A stretch of DNA of 64,000 nucleotides, taken from NCBI GenBank assembly GCA_018646625.1, contig JABGUJ010000003.1:268355-332354 (forward strand). The letters are read 5' to 3'. Position 1 is the stretch's first letter, and each line of letters begins with the position of its first letter. The notes below the pieces were generated by a model. That model saw only the letters and a list, made by a program, of their open reading frames with translations, searched no databases and was not told where the DNA came from. A program made the translations under genes and the position numbers. Positions 37,877 through 46,509 of this stretch are shown one piece after another. Origin of the DNA: Candidatus Woesearchaeota archaeon (GTDB lineage: Archaea > Nanobdellota > Nanobdellia > Woesearchaeales > JABGUJ01).

Positions 37877-39022
37877 ATGAGAGACGTTGTGTATGAACCA
37901 AGAGAGGATTCTTTTCTTTTAGAAAAATATGTTAAAAAATTAGCTCTTGGCAAAGTGCTAGATGTTGGAACTGGTTCAGGCATTCAAGCTTTAACAGCCT
38001 CTAGATTAAAGAAAGTCAAAAGTGTTCTGGCAGTTGATATTAATCAGAATGCTGTTGATGCATTAAAACACACAAAACTAAAAGTTAAAATCTCAAATTT
38101 ATTTTCAAATGTTAAAGGCGAATACGATACAATAATATTTAACGCACCATATCTACCTAATGATCCAAGAGTTAAAGACTTGGCTCTGGACGGAGGAAAA
38201 AACGGTTATGAGGTTACCGAGAGATTTCTTAACACATTACCAAATCACCTATCTAAAAACGGAATTACCATATTATTAATTAGTTCTCTAACCAAAAAAG
38301 AATACATTGAATCAGTACTAAACAATAATTTACTAAGTTTCGAAATTCTAGAAGAAGAAAGCTGTTCTTTCGAAATAATGTATGTATATAAAATCTGGAA
38401 AAATAGTTTAAGACTTGAACTTGAAAAAAAAGGAGTTAGAAATCTTTGTAAACTCACTCACGGCAAGAGAGGAAATATTTTTACAGGTCAATACAAAGAT
38501 AAAAGAATAGCAGTTAAAGCGAAAAGGGAAGAAAGCGATGCAATGGGCACAATAAATAGAGAATTTAAAGTATTAAATAGATTGAATAGACACAACATCG
38601 GGCCAAATGTTCTATTCTCAGGAGATAATTATTTTGCATATGATTTCATACCAGGTAAATTCATTCTAGATTATTTTGAGAACTCGTCTAACGAAAGAAT
38701 AATCACCATTCTAAAGAATGTAATGAAGCAAATGCGAACCTTAGACAAACTAGGTTTCAACAAAGAAGAAATGCACCACCCATACAAACATGTTATTATA
38801 GGTAAAAGAATCGCTTTATTAGATTTTGAAAGGTGTGTTCCAACGGAAAATCCGCACAATGTTACACAGTTCTGTCAATTTTTGATATCTAATATGTTAA
38901 ATAATGTGGTTTCTAAGAAAAAGATTAAGTTTGATAAGAAGAAAATAATCGCTTTGGCTAGAAAATACAAAGCAGAACAATCTGAAGAAAACTTCAAAGA
39001 AATATTTAACATAATAAAATGA
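37877..39022 (+). CDS. Mtq2/HemK2-like N5-glutamine methyltransferase fused to a COG2112-like kinase domain
   Basis: 381 aa. Residues 1-180 are a class I SAM methyltransferase: YEPREDSFLL (typical of Mtq2), VLDVGTGSGIQAL (SAM site) and NAPYLPND in the NPPY position that holds the target Gln. Residues about 185-380 resemble the RIO/Bud32-like COG2112 kinases: GKRGNIFTG (P-loop), AVKAKRE (Lys), REFKVLNRL (Glu), KEEMHHPYKHVII and LLDFERC (metal-binding Asp). Mtq2 with Trm112 methylates the GGQ Gln of class I release factors. The gene overlaps ogt by ATGA. The fusion partner is unusual for this enzyme. Confidence 0.85.
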   Translation: MRDVVYEPREDSFLLEKYVKKLALGKVLDVGTGSGIQALTASRLKKVKSVLAVDINQNAVDALKHTKLKVKISNLFSNVKGEYDTIIFNAPYLPNDPRVKDLALDGGKNGYEVTERFLNTLPNHLSKNGITILLISSLTKKEYIESVLNNNLLSFEILEEESCSFEIMYVYKIWKNSLRLELEKKGVRNLCKLTHGKRGNIFTGQYKDKRIAVKAKREESDAMGTINREFKVLNRLNRHNIGPNVLFSGDNYFAYDFIPGKFILDYFENSSNERIITILKNVMKQMRTLDKLGFNKEEMHHPYKHVIIGKRIALLDFERCVPTENPHNVTQFCQFLISNMLNNVVSKKKIKFDKKKIIALARKYKAEQSEENFKEIFNIIK

Positions 39023-39315
39023 ATTTTGCAGAAAAAGTATACAAATTATGTAAAAAGATCCCAAAAGGAAAAGTATCAACCTACAAAGAAATCGCAAGAG
39101 CTATGAATTCTAAAGCTTACAGAGCAGTCGGCTCCGCACTAAACAAAAACCCTTACTCTCCAAAAGTCCCTTGTCACAGAGTTATCAATAGCAATGGCAA
39201 AATTGGAGGCTTCGCTTCAGGTTCTAAGAAGAAAATCAAGTTATTAAGACAAGAAGGTATAGTGGTTTTAAACAATAGAATAAACTTAAATAAATTTCAC
39301 CACACATTTAGTTAA
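39019..39315 (+). CDS. ogt: O6-alkylguanine-DNA alkyltransferase
   Basis: 98 aa, comprising only the DNA-binding and active-site domain. Motifs: IPKGKVSTYKEIARAM, RAVGSALNKNP, the acceptor cysteine in PCHRVI and GGFASGSKKK. It removes alkyl groups from O6 of guanine by a suicide transfer to Cys. The N-terminal domain of longer family members is absent, as in ATL-like and minimal archaeal forms, but the Cys is retained, so activity is expected. ATGA overlap with the methyltransferase-kinase gene implies coupling; its 3' end overlaps the convergent 39308 gene by 8 nt. Confidence 0.92.
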   Translation: MNFAEKVYKLCKKIPKGKVSTYKEIARAMNSKAYRAVGSALNKNPYSPKVPCHRVINSNGKIGGFASGSKKKIKLLRQEGIVVLNNRINLNKFHHTFS

Positions 39316-40981
39316 ACGCATCATCAACAAACGCATTCATGGCTTCTTCAACCCCATTTCTTCTAAATACTTCTCTTGCTTCATCTTCAGTATAGAACAA
39401 TATTCCTTCTCCCACATATTTCTTTGTGAGAACACCTCGAAATACTGGTGAAACATCTCCAAGCGCCGAAGAAATCTTTCCTTCCGCCATTAACCTATCC
39501 CTATGATACTCTAAGAACAGTCTCTTTGCAATCCCGGGCTCTAACCCATACGTCCGATTCAACTCCAAATTACAAGCTTCAAGTCTTCTTTCAAGCCTGT
39601 CTATTTGTCTCTGAAGATCTCTCCTAGGTCTTCCACTTTTGAATTCTGGTCTCTTGCTTTTTCCCCTCTCGGTATAAAGTCGCAACTTCATTGCATCAGC
39701 ATTAAAATATGATGCAGGCAGCGCACTACCATATTGATTTATAACATCAACAAGCATAGCAGTCGTGTTTGGTGCAAGACCACTAATTTCATCAACGACC
39801 CCCAAACCCAAATCCCTCATAAATTCATCATGTAAAATCTCAGCATCCAAAACAATTTGTTTGATCGATTTTTGCTTATCAGATTGACGAGACAAATAAC
39901 CTCGCGTAATTTCTTCAAGATCCGACTCATAGGTTCTTCTTTCAGACATGTTATGTGCTAACAACATATTGCATGTGTAAGGTGCCGAGACTATCTCAGC
40001 TATGGCCCTCGCACCTACTGATTTAGGACGTCTATTTTGTTGTCTCTTGAAACAATATTTGTTTATAATATCATAAAGTGCAAGTTTTAACAAACGATAC
40101 TCATCTCTAACCTGATTAACATCCGCCAGTTCTAATTCTTCAATTTCCGCAGTACATATTCCTTTTTTTAATCTTGGATCAGGTCTTGTGCCTTTACCTT
40201 CCGCTCTTTCTCTCTCATGTCTAGAAAGTCTTCGTATATTCGTTACTCTACTCGCAGAACGTGTATCATCAACTTCTTGTAGAAATTGTTTAACCACTAA
40301 TTCAATCTCATCACTATATACCCCGAAATTAGGCATTCTTGCAGAAGATCTAGAAGCTCCTGATGAATCACCAGTTCTTATAGCAATATACTGCATTATT
40401 GTTCTATGAATACCAGTGTAAATCATATATGAATGATGAAATCCAGTCGGTTCATCTTGACTGTCGAAAATAACTTGAAACTCTGGATTAATCGTTACCA
40501 GTTTAGAAAAATTACCCCAGTTCCGTGGAGCAATTGTACCACCTTTAAGCCATTCTCTAGTCTGATCTTCCGAAACATCAACACTAGTATCAACAATTCT
40601 ACTTTGAAAAGCACGATAGTCACCTAATTCAAAATCCAGCCCACCATCTTTCAGAATTCTTTCTTCCAATCTTGGCATAGATGAATCAGTTAATCCTCTT
40701 AACAAAAGAGTTCTAAGTTTGGGAATCCACAAACCCGCACCGTTCTTTTCAAACAAATCTTGTCTTGCAACTTGATATCTGGTACTTTTTTCAAGAGTTG
40801 GAATAATATCTTCTAATGTCCTATCTATGCTTTCATTATCAATAACAACCAGATCCCCTTCTTGCAAGTCTTTTGCTCTCTTTCTAATATGTTTCTCACC
40901 AATTCTGACATAAGCCCATGTTAATTCCCTAACAATAGAACTAACCAAACCTGTTTCTACAAGTAATGCTTGTCCTTTCAT
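39308..40981 (-). CDS. Large protein of unknown function, tandem paralogue of the 40983 gene
   Basis: 557 aa. It shares with its neighbour an N-terminal beta-rich domain (WAYVRIGEKHIRKRAKDLQEGDLVVID), a motif GAGLWIPKLRTLLL-x-G, an acidic segment and a helix-turn-helix-like stretch (EDQTREWLKGGTIAPRNWGNFSKL, about 155-178). A Lys/Arg-rich centre follows, with KKGICTAEIEELELADV. The N-terminal G-D-L/W-V-V pattern may be an SH3-like barrel. It starts 1 nt after the partner stop. A DNA- or RNA-binding role is a guess from charge and the HTH-like segment only. Confidence 0.65.
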   Translation of the reverse strand: MKGQALLVETGLVSSIVRELTWAYVRIGEKHIRKRAKDLQEGDLVVIDNESIDRTLEDIIPTLEKSTRYQVARQDLFEKNGAGLWIPKLRTLLLRGLTDSSMPRLEERILKDGGLDFELGDYRAFQSRIVDTSVDVSEDQTREWLKGGTIAPRNWGNFSKLVTINPEFQVIFDSQDEPTGFHHSYMIYTGIHRTIMQYIAIRTGDSSGASRSSARMPNFGVYSDEIELVVKQFLQEVDDTRSASRVTNIRRLSRHERERAEGKGTRPDPRLKKGICTAEIEELELADVNQVRDEYRLLKLALYDIINKYCFKRQQNRRPKSVGARAIAEIVSAPYTCNMLLAHNMSERRTYESDLEEITRGYLSRQSDKQKSIKQIVLDAEILHDEFMRDLGLGVVDEISGLAPNTTAMLVDVINQYGSALPASYFNADAMKLRLYTERGKSKRPEFKSGRPRRDLQRQIDRLERRLEACNLELNRTYGLEPGIAKRLFLEYHRDRLMAEGKISSALGDVSPVFRGVLTKKYVGEGILFYTEDEAREVFRRNGVEEAMNAFVDDAFN

Positions 40982-40982
40982 T

Positions 40983-42677
40983 TTAGATAAATGTATATTC
41001 AGATAATATATTCACTGCCGCAGGGTCTATATAATATTTATCAAGAATTTGCCGAGCTTCACGTCTTGTAAAGAACGATACACCATTTCGTTCATAGACT
41101 GCTTTTTGTTCTGCCAAACCATCAATTGCTATCTCCTGACCAACACGCATCTCGGAATCATATGCTGCAAATAGTCTTTTTATATCAACATACCTAAATT
41201 CATGTTCTGCTTCAAGTACTTCCCTGTGTCCATGGTATCTATCTCTTTCTCTGAATTTTTCTTTTCTTGCTCTCTTTCTCGCCCCATTAACACCACGTCC
41301 TCTCGCAGTCTTTAAATCTTCCACTTCAGAAGATAATATTCTATATTTAACTTCCGCAGTTCTCATATCAAAATAAGTTATTGGTAATGCTCTTCTTAAC
41401 TGATTCACAACATCAATTAAAGATGCAACTGTGTGTGGCACCAAACTATTTGCTTCATCAACAATACCAGCTTTTAAGTCACTCTCAAATTTATCATAAA
41501 GTCGCGCAAGTCTTTTGTTCATTCTCTCCTCAACTTTATGAGTGCCCCTCAGAGTAGATCTATATTCTGGACTGCAAACAGTCCTATTGTTTACCAATAA
41601 TGCTTTTTCAAATCTTGTTTCATGTAGTAGCCTAGTACAAGCATACATGTCAAAGCAATCTATAAACAAAAGCCGATCTCCTTGATTTTCTGTTTGGTCT
41701 GATTGTTCAAATGCATAATTTCTAATTGCATCATACAAAACATTCTCTAAGAATTTGTGTTCATTAGCAACAGGCAACAGATCTGACAACTCAATACCAT
41801 CAACAGCTCCAACCCTAATCCCTCTTTTTAATTTAGGACCACCATTTCTTCCACCTTTAGCGGCGCCCTCTGGTTTTTTGTGACCATTACTAACTCTCTT
41901 CACACCAGTAACTTGAAATATAGGATGATCATGACTGATTTCAGCAGCGAATCTTTCAACCGCATGTTCTCTCATACCTCTGTAATCAGATCTACCTTTC
42001 GGCCTCTCACGAAGTTTTCCACCCTCAGTTCTTTTTCCTGTTTGTGGCGTCCTACCTAAATATTTCATAACAGAAATTCTACTTCCAACCCAAAAAACAT
42101 AATCCGCATGATAACCAGTTTCTTGTCCATGACTATCTGCAATTTGTTGAAAGATTGGATTGATTGTAGCTAAAAACGCAAAGTCGCTCCATGGTTTCAT
42201 TGCGGCAACATCACCATATAACCAATTTCTTATAGAATATTCACCTTTTTGGATTCCGGTTTCATTAACTGCATCAACCATTGCCCTATATTCTTGTTTA
42301 CTAAAATCCGCACCATCTTCTTTTAGAATTCTATCTTCAAGATCGCCTAATCCCAAACCTTGTTGCCCATTAATGCCTTCAATAAGATATCTTCTCATTC
42401 GAGGAAGCCACAACCCTGCGGAGTTTTGCTCAAATACAGTATCTCTGGCTTGATTATATGTAAGAAAATTCTCAAGAACTTGCTTTTCGGCTCTATCAAT
42501 ATCAACATCTACCCTTTCATAATCAGTAACAACCCAATCTCCATCTCGCAAATCTCCAGCCTTCTTTCTAACATATATTTTGCCAACTCTAACTGTTACC
42601 CAGTTATCTCTATGTACAAGAGAATTATTGCCTTCACCAAGGCTTACTAATAGAGTGCCGTTGTCCATTTTCCCCAA
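40983..42677 (-). CDS. Large protein of unknown function, tandem paralogue of the 39308 gene
   Basis: 564 aa. The corresponding elements are WVTVRVGKIYVRKKAGDLRDGDWVVTD, SAGLWLPRMRRYLIEG, KGEYSIRNWLYGDVAAMKPWSDF (HTH-like) and KLKRGIRVGAVDGIELSDL. The C-terminal third has a basic region (about 455-490, GRGVNGARKRARKEKFRERD). Identity between the two is moderate and runs the full length, so this is an old tandem duplication kept as a pair, perhaps a heterodimer. No family recognised. Confidence 0.65.
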   Translation of the reverse strand: MGKMDNGTLLVSLGEGNNSLVHRDNWVTVRVGKIYVRKKAGDLRDGDWVVTDYERVDVDIDRAEKQVLENFLTYNQARDTVFEQNSAGLWLPRMRRYLIEGINGQQGLGLGDLEDRILKEDGADFSKQEYRAMVDAVNETGIQKGEYSIRNWLYGDVAAMKPWSDFAFLATINPIFQQIADSHGQETGYHADYVFWVGSRISVMKYLGRTPQTGKRTEGGKLRERPKGRSDYRGMREHAVERFAAEISHDHPIFQVTGVKRVSNGHKKPEGAAKGGRNGGPKLKRGIRVGAVDGIELSDLLPVANEHKFLENVLYDAIRNYAFEQSDQTENQGDRLLFIDCFDMYACTRLLHETRFEKALLVNNRTVCSPEYRSTLRGTHKVEERMNKRLARLYDKFESDLKAGIVDEANSLVPHTVASLIDVVNQLRRALPITYFDMRTAEVKYRILSSEVEDLKTARGRGVNGARKRARKEKFRERDRYHGHREVLEAEHEFRYVDIKRLFAAYDSEMRVGQEIAIDGLAEQKAVYERNGVSFFTRREARQILDKYYIDPAAVNILSEYTFI

Positions 42678-42718
42678 TGTAATTAATCACACTCTTTATT
42701 CAAGAAAAATAATGAAAA

Positions 42719-43645
42719 TTAATCTTTCTTCTTTTTCTTGGTTTTCTTAATGTCTTTTTCTAAACCAAGTTTTTCAAGAAGTTCTTTGTATCTGTTTCGA
42801 ATTGTAACTTCAGTAACACCAGCTACATCTGCAACTTCTCTTTGAGTTCTTTTCTCTCCAAAGATTAAAGCAGAAACATAAAGAGCGGCAGCAGCAATTC
42901 CAGTAGGACCTCTTCCTGAAGTTAACTCAACTCTTTGAGCCATTTCAAGAATCTCAATCGCTTTAGATTGTGCTTCTGCACTCAACTTTAGACTAGATGC
43001 AAATCTTGCAATATAGTCTGCAGGATTACTAGGTAAAATTGAAATTCCAAGTTCTCTAGTTACAAATCTATAAGTTCTTCCAACTTCTTTTTTGTCAATA
43101 CCTGAAGCTTCACTTAATTCATCAAGTGTTCTAGGAACATCATGTCTTCTACATGCTGCATATAAGCTACCCGCAACAACAGATTCCATGCTTCTTCCTC
43201 TTACAAGACCCCTCTGAACAGCCAGGGTGTATATTCTTGCAGCTTCTTCTTCAACTGATTTTGGAAGTTTTAAGTAGGATGAAACTCTTTTAAGTTCTGC
43301 AAGTGCAAGTTTCAAGTTTCGTTCAATCGCAGTAGATATTCTATATTGCCATTTTCTCAATCTAAAGAATTTATTTTTTTCTTTAGTTCCAAGCTTGTAT
43401 AGGTCTGCTTTTTGACCAACTTCAGTACCTAAACCTTGATCGTACTGAGTATAAGTCATTGGAGCTCCAGTTCTTCGCTTTTTATCGCCTGAATCTGAGT
43501 CGAATTCTCTCCACTCTTGACCGAAGTCAACCATTTTTTCTTCTACTACAAGGCCGCAATCTTTACAGATAACTTCTCCTTTGTCTTTATTAAGAAATAA
43601 ATTAATGCTTCCACATTCTGGACATTTTTTAACGAGATTTGACAT
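42719..43645 (-). CDS. tfb: Transcription initiation factor TFB (TFIIB)
   Basis: 308 aa. An N-terminal zinc ribbon (CPECGSINL...CKDCGLVV) precedes the B-reader/linker (EWREFDSDSGDKKRRTGAPMT) and two cyclin repeats (about 105-200 and 205-295), the second with an HTH that contacts the BRE (TQREVADVAGVTEVTIRNRYKEL). A Lys-rich tail ends it. It recruits RNA polymerase to TBP-bound promoters. AAGGTGA precedes the ATG. A palindromic TATA (TTTATATATAAA, about 43759) gives a leader of about 90 nt, in contrast to the leaderless genes around it. Confidence 0.97.
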   Translation of the reverse strand: MSNLVKKCPECGSINLFLNKDKGEVICKDCGLVVEEKMVDFGQEWREFDSDSGDKKRRTGAPMTYTQYDQGLGTEVGQKADLYKLGTKEKNKFFRLRKWQYRISTAIERNLKLALAELKRVSSYLKLPKSVEEEAARIYTLAVQRGLVRGRSMESVVAGSLYAACRRHDVPRTLDELSEASGIDKKEVGRTYRFVTRELGISILPSNPADYIARFASSLKLSAEAQSKAIEILEMAQRVELTSGRGPTGIAAAALYVSALIFGEKRTQREVADVAGVTEVTIRNRYKELLEKLGLEKDIKKTKKKKKD

Positions 43646-43866
43646 TTTATTTCACCTTCGCATAGAGCTAACTATATTTCATTTAGCACCTACACCCCCA
43701 TTTTTTCGCAAATTTTTTAAACCCATTTTTAATCGTCACCGTGATGACTACAATAGATTTATATATAAATCCAAGTCTCTCTTTATAAACTTTTGCTTTT
43801 TTGGGAAAGCTTTTTAAATACTAGTTGTGTTTTTAGGTATATTTCAGTTTATAAATGGTGTTATTG

Positions 43867-44022
43867 ATGAAAGAAGAAATTTCTGAAAGAATGCTTAAAA
43901 TTCTTGTTTGTCCCTCTGATAAATCTAAGCTAGAGTATAACGAGAAAAAAACTCATTTGATATGCAGTACTTGCGGCAACAAATATGAAGTAAAAGATGG
44001 GATTCCTGTTTTCTTAGATTAA
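43867..44022 (+). CDS. trm112: Trm112-family zinc protein
   Basis: 51 aa (ATG 43867; in-frame ATG at 43855 is an alternative). The sequence MLKILVCPSDKSKLEY, then ICSTCGNKYEVKDGIPVFL, is the full Trm112/UPF0434 pattern with zinc-ligand-like Cys at CP and CxxC. Trm112 activates several SAM methyltransferases, including Mtq2, Trm9/Trm11 types. The Mtq2-like fusion at 37877 is a likely client. A TTTTTAAATA box lies at about 43811. The tRNA-Ser follows 37 nt later. Confidence 0.88.
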   Translation: MKEEISERMLKILVCPSDKSKLEYNEKKTHLICSTCGNKYEVKDGIPVFLD

Positions 44023-44059
44023 GAACTTTTATATACAACTGTAAGAAAGTTCTTTGCAT

Positions 44060-44143
44060 GCTGCTGTGGCGCAATCTGGTACCGCGCTGGCCTTGAGAGC
44101 CAGTTTCCTCCGGGATATCCCGGTTCAAATCCGGGCGGCAGCG
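44060..44143 (+). tRNA. tRNA-Ser(UGA)
   Basis: 84 nt, class II. Acceptor GCTGCTG/CGGCAGC with discriminator G (serine identity in archaea), T arm CCCGG-TTCAAAT-CCGGG. Anticodon stem CTGGC/GCCAG encloses CTTGAGA, anticodon TGA. The variable arm pairs TCC with GGA. No intron and no encoded CCA. Confidence 0.95.
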
Positions 44144-44240
44144 TTTTTAATTTATTCTTAGCGACAGGTTTTATAAAGATTAAACAGAATGTATAGTTAT
44201 TGAGTTTCCTGTAACAAAACATAAAAAAGAGGTAAAGTAA

Positions 44241-45104
44241 ATGGCTATTGGTATCATAATTACAATTGTTCTGGTTATAGTTTTTATTTTAGGAATAAGA
44301 ATTGTCAGACCCGTTGAGCGTGGAGTAATAGAATTCTTAGGTAAATACAAATATACTGCTCAACCCGGATTTCATTGGATTATTCCCCTTGTGTTTAAAA
44401 TGATAAAAGTCAACGTTACTGAGCAGAAAGTCGATGTTGAGCCACAAAATATAATCACAAAAGACAAACTTAACGCAGAGGTTGATGCAGTCGTTTATTA
44501 TAAAGTCGTTGATCCAACAAAATCATTATACAATGTAAACAAATTCCATTGCGCAGTACCTTCTCTTGCAAAAACTACACTTCGTGCAATAATTGGTAAA
44601 ATGACCTTAACTGATGCAAACGAAAATAGAGATAAAATCAATACAGATGTTGAAAAAGAATTGGACAAACAAACTGATCCTTGGGGTATTGATGTTATTC
44701 GTGTTGAGCTTCAGAGAATTGAACCACCAAAAGACGTTCAGGACGCTATGAATAAAGTTGTAAAAGCAGAAAACGAGAAAATAGCAGCTAAAGATTTAGC
44801 AACCGCTATAGAAACACAAGCAGATGGTGAACGTCGTGCAGAGATTAAAATTGCAGAGGGAACTTCACAAGCAGTGAGATTAAAAGCATCTGCTGAAGCT
44901 GAAGCAATCAAATTAGTAAATGACTCCGCAAACAAACATTTTATTGGTAATGCACAGCTGCTAAAACGACTTGAGACTGTTGAGAAGTCACTATCTCAAA
45001 ATGCTAAGATCGTAGTTCCATCCAATACAGAGTTAGTTAACGTTATTGGCGAACTTGCAGGAACCAAAGTACTGCCTTTACCTAAAAAAAATAAAAAGGA
45101 GTAG
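44241..45104 (+). CDS. SPFH/Band 7 (stomatin-like) membrane protein
   Basis: 287 aa with GAGGTA 6 nt upstream. One N-terminal TM helix (about 3-22) is followed by the SPFH domain (about 24-190: IVRPVERGVIEFLGKY, PGFHWIIP, VDVEPQNIITKDKL, AVVYYKV) and a coiled-coil region with A/E/K-rich heptads (about 180-245). Stomatin-like proteins form oligomeric membrane microdomain scaffolds and often pair with a NfeD-type protein; none is seen here. Confidence 0.93.
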   Translation: MAIGIIITIVLVIVFILGIRIVRPVERGVIEFLGKYKYTAQPGFHWIIPLVFKMIKVNVTEQKVDVEPQNIITKDKLNAEVDAVVYYKVVDPTKSLYNVNKFHCAVPSLAKTTLRAIIGKMTLTDANENRDKINTDVEKELDKQTDPWGIDVIRVELQRIEPPKDVQDAMNKVVKAENEKIAAKDLATAIETQADGERRAEIKIAEGTSQAVRLKASAEAEAIKLVNDSANKHFIGNAQLLKRLETVEKSLSQNAKIVVPSNTELVNVIGELAGTKVLPLPKKNKKE

Positions 45105-45133
45105 TTTGTAACGCCATTTAGAAGATTTTCACC

Positions 45134-45658
45134 ATGGATGTTTCTAAAGCAATACGGAGAAGGAAAAGTGTACGAAAGTATAAAGCAGATTCCGTTTCCA
45201 AAAAACATGTTGATGAAATAATTGAAGCTGCAAGATTAGCTCCATCTGGTAACAATGCACAACCGTGGAGATTTGTTGTAGTCAGTGATGATAAAACAAA
45301 AACCTTGCTTAAAGAAAATAATATCTTTCCGCAAGACTTTGTTTACACTTCACCTACAATACTTGTTTGTTGTTCAGATCCTAAAGCTTATTCTAAAAAC
45401 TTAGCAGGATTAGATGATGATAACAAAGTAAGAGCAGTAAGAGATGTTTCTATTGCATCAGCTTTCATGGTTTTAAGAGCGGAAGAATTAGGTTTAAGCA
45501 CTTGCTATGTAGGTTGGTTAAAAAAAGAAGAAATAAAACCACTTTTGAACATTCCCAAAGAGTGTGTTGTACCTTACATTCTAACTTTAGGTTATTCTGA
45601 TGAAAATCCTCATGAAACATCTCGTAAAGATGTCTCAGAGATTTTAATAAAAAAATAA
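45134..45658 (+). CDS. Nitroreductase-family FMN enzyme
   Basis: 174 aa. The FMN-binding N-terminus is clear: AIRRRKSVRKYKADSVSK and RLAPSGNNAQPWRFVVV. The central helix is SIASAFMVLRAEELGLSTCYVGW, and LTLGYSDENPHE is near the end. The family reduces nitro groups, quinones or flavins with NAD(P)H; the physiological substrate is unknown. It is shorter than typical 200-residue members but has the complete core. It ends 1 nt before the convergent pyrF. Confidence 0.92.
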   Translation: MDVSKAIRRRKSVRKYKADSVSKKHVDEIIEAARLAPSGNNAQPWRFVVVSDDKTKTLLKENNIFPQDFVYTSPTILVCCSDPKAYSKNLAGLDDDNKVRAVRDVSIASAFMVLRAEELGLSTCYVGWLKKEEIKPLLNIPKECVVPYILTLGYSDENPHETSRKDVSEILIKK

Positions 45659-46504
45659 TTACCTAGATCCTTCAGTCAATCGTGCAACAGCTTGATCTCT
45701 ATAACCTCTAATAACTTCGGCAGCTTTAGCAGGATCTTCATCCTTATAGATCGCCGAACCAACAATCGCAGCAGAATTTGGTCCAACAATTCTCGCCCAA
45801 TTTTCAAACTGTTTATCCATTGTAACATCCGATTGTCTACCAAATCCAGGACACCACAATTCACCATCAGTTCTTTCTCTATACCGACGCAATAATGCAG
45901 GATTATTACCAGGAGCAATAAATCCATCAACACCAAAATGCTGACCAAGCAACAAGATCACATCAGTTATTGTATCACACGTACAAAGATCTACACGAAG
46001 ATTAGTAGAATCAATATCCAAATACCTCTCAAGCACATCTTCAATATGATTATGTTGCGCATCATCTAAAGGCATACCAAAAAACAGGTCAGCGCCTTTA
46101 TGAGTCATATAAGGTAAAGTCAAAACTCGACCACCAGTTTCATGAGCAACCGCTATAGCTTCTTCAATACTTGAAAGTCCAGGAAAAGTATGCACAGTAA
46201 TATAACTCGCATCAGCGGCTGTCAACGCTCTAACAATTTTCGCGTTTGTTCCTTGCCAACTTTCATCTTTTGCTCTAAAACCAATATCTGCAACTTTATA
46301 ATCCGCCAGGACAGGTTTCCCATTCATTGCGGCCTTAGCTCTCTCAAAAATGTCAACACCAGGCACCATAGAAGAAGTTATTCCAATCTTAACTGCATCT
46401 ACATAAGGTTCGGCAGCCACACAAACCTCTAACATCCTAACAGGATCATCCACAATATCATTAGACAATACTATTGCATAATCATCTATTACTTTCTCAC
46501 CCAT
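45659..46504 (-). CDS. pyrF: Orotidine 5'-phosphate decarboxylase
   Basis: 281 aa with GAGGTAA before the ATG. It decarboxylates OMP to UMP. The catalytic array K/D-x-K-x-x-D is seen as LADYKVADIG (about 75-84). VKIGI is the first substrate strand, TVHTFPG the next, and GFGRQSD followed by IVGSAIY form the phosphate site. It is about 50-60 residues longer than most archaeal PyrF, with an insertion around DDAQHNHIEDVLERYLDI. It is coupled to pyrE (5-nt gap). Confidence 0.9.
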   Translation of the reverse strand: MGEKVIDDYAIVLSNDIVDDPVRMLEVCVAAEPYVDAVKIGITSSMVPGVDIFERAKAAMNGKPVLADYKVADIGFRAKDESWQGTNAKIVRALTAADASYITVHTFPGLSSIEEAIAVAHETGGRVLTLPYMTHKGADLFFGMPLDDAQHNHIEDVLERYLDIDSTNLRVDLCTCDTITDVILLLGQHFGVDGFIAPGNNPALLRRYRERTDGELWCPGFGRQSDVTMDKQFENWARIVGPNSAAIVGSAIYKDEDPAKAAEVIRGYRDQAVARLTEGSR

Positions 46505-46509
46505 CTTAT

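Noticed and set aside
39019-39315. Ogt as a truncated pseudogene because it lacks the N-terminal domain
   Set aside because: The minimal active-site domain with PCHRV is complete, and the gene is coupled by ATGA to an intact gene.
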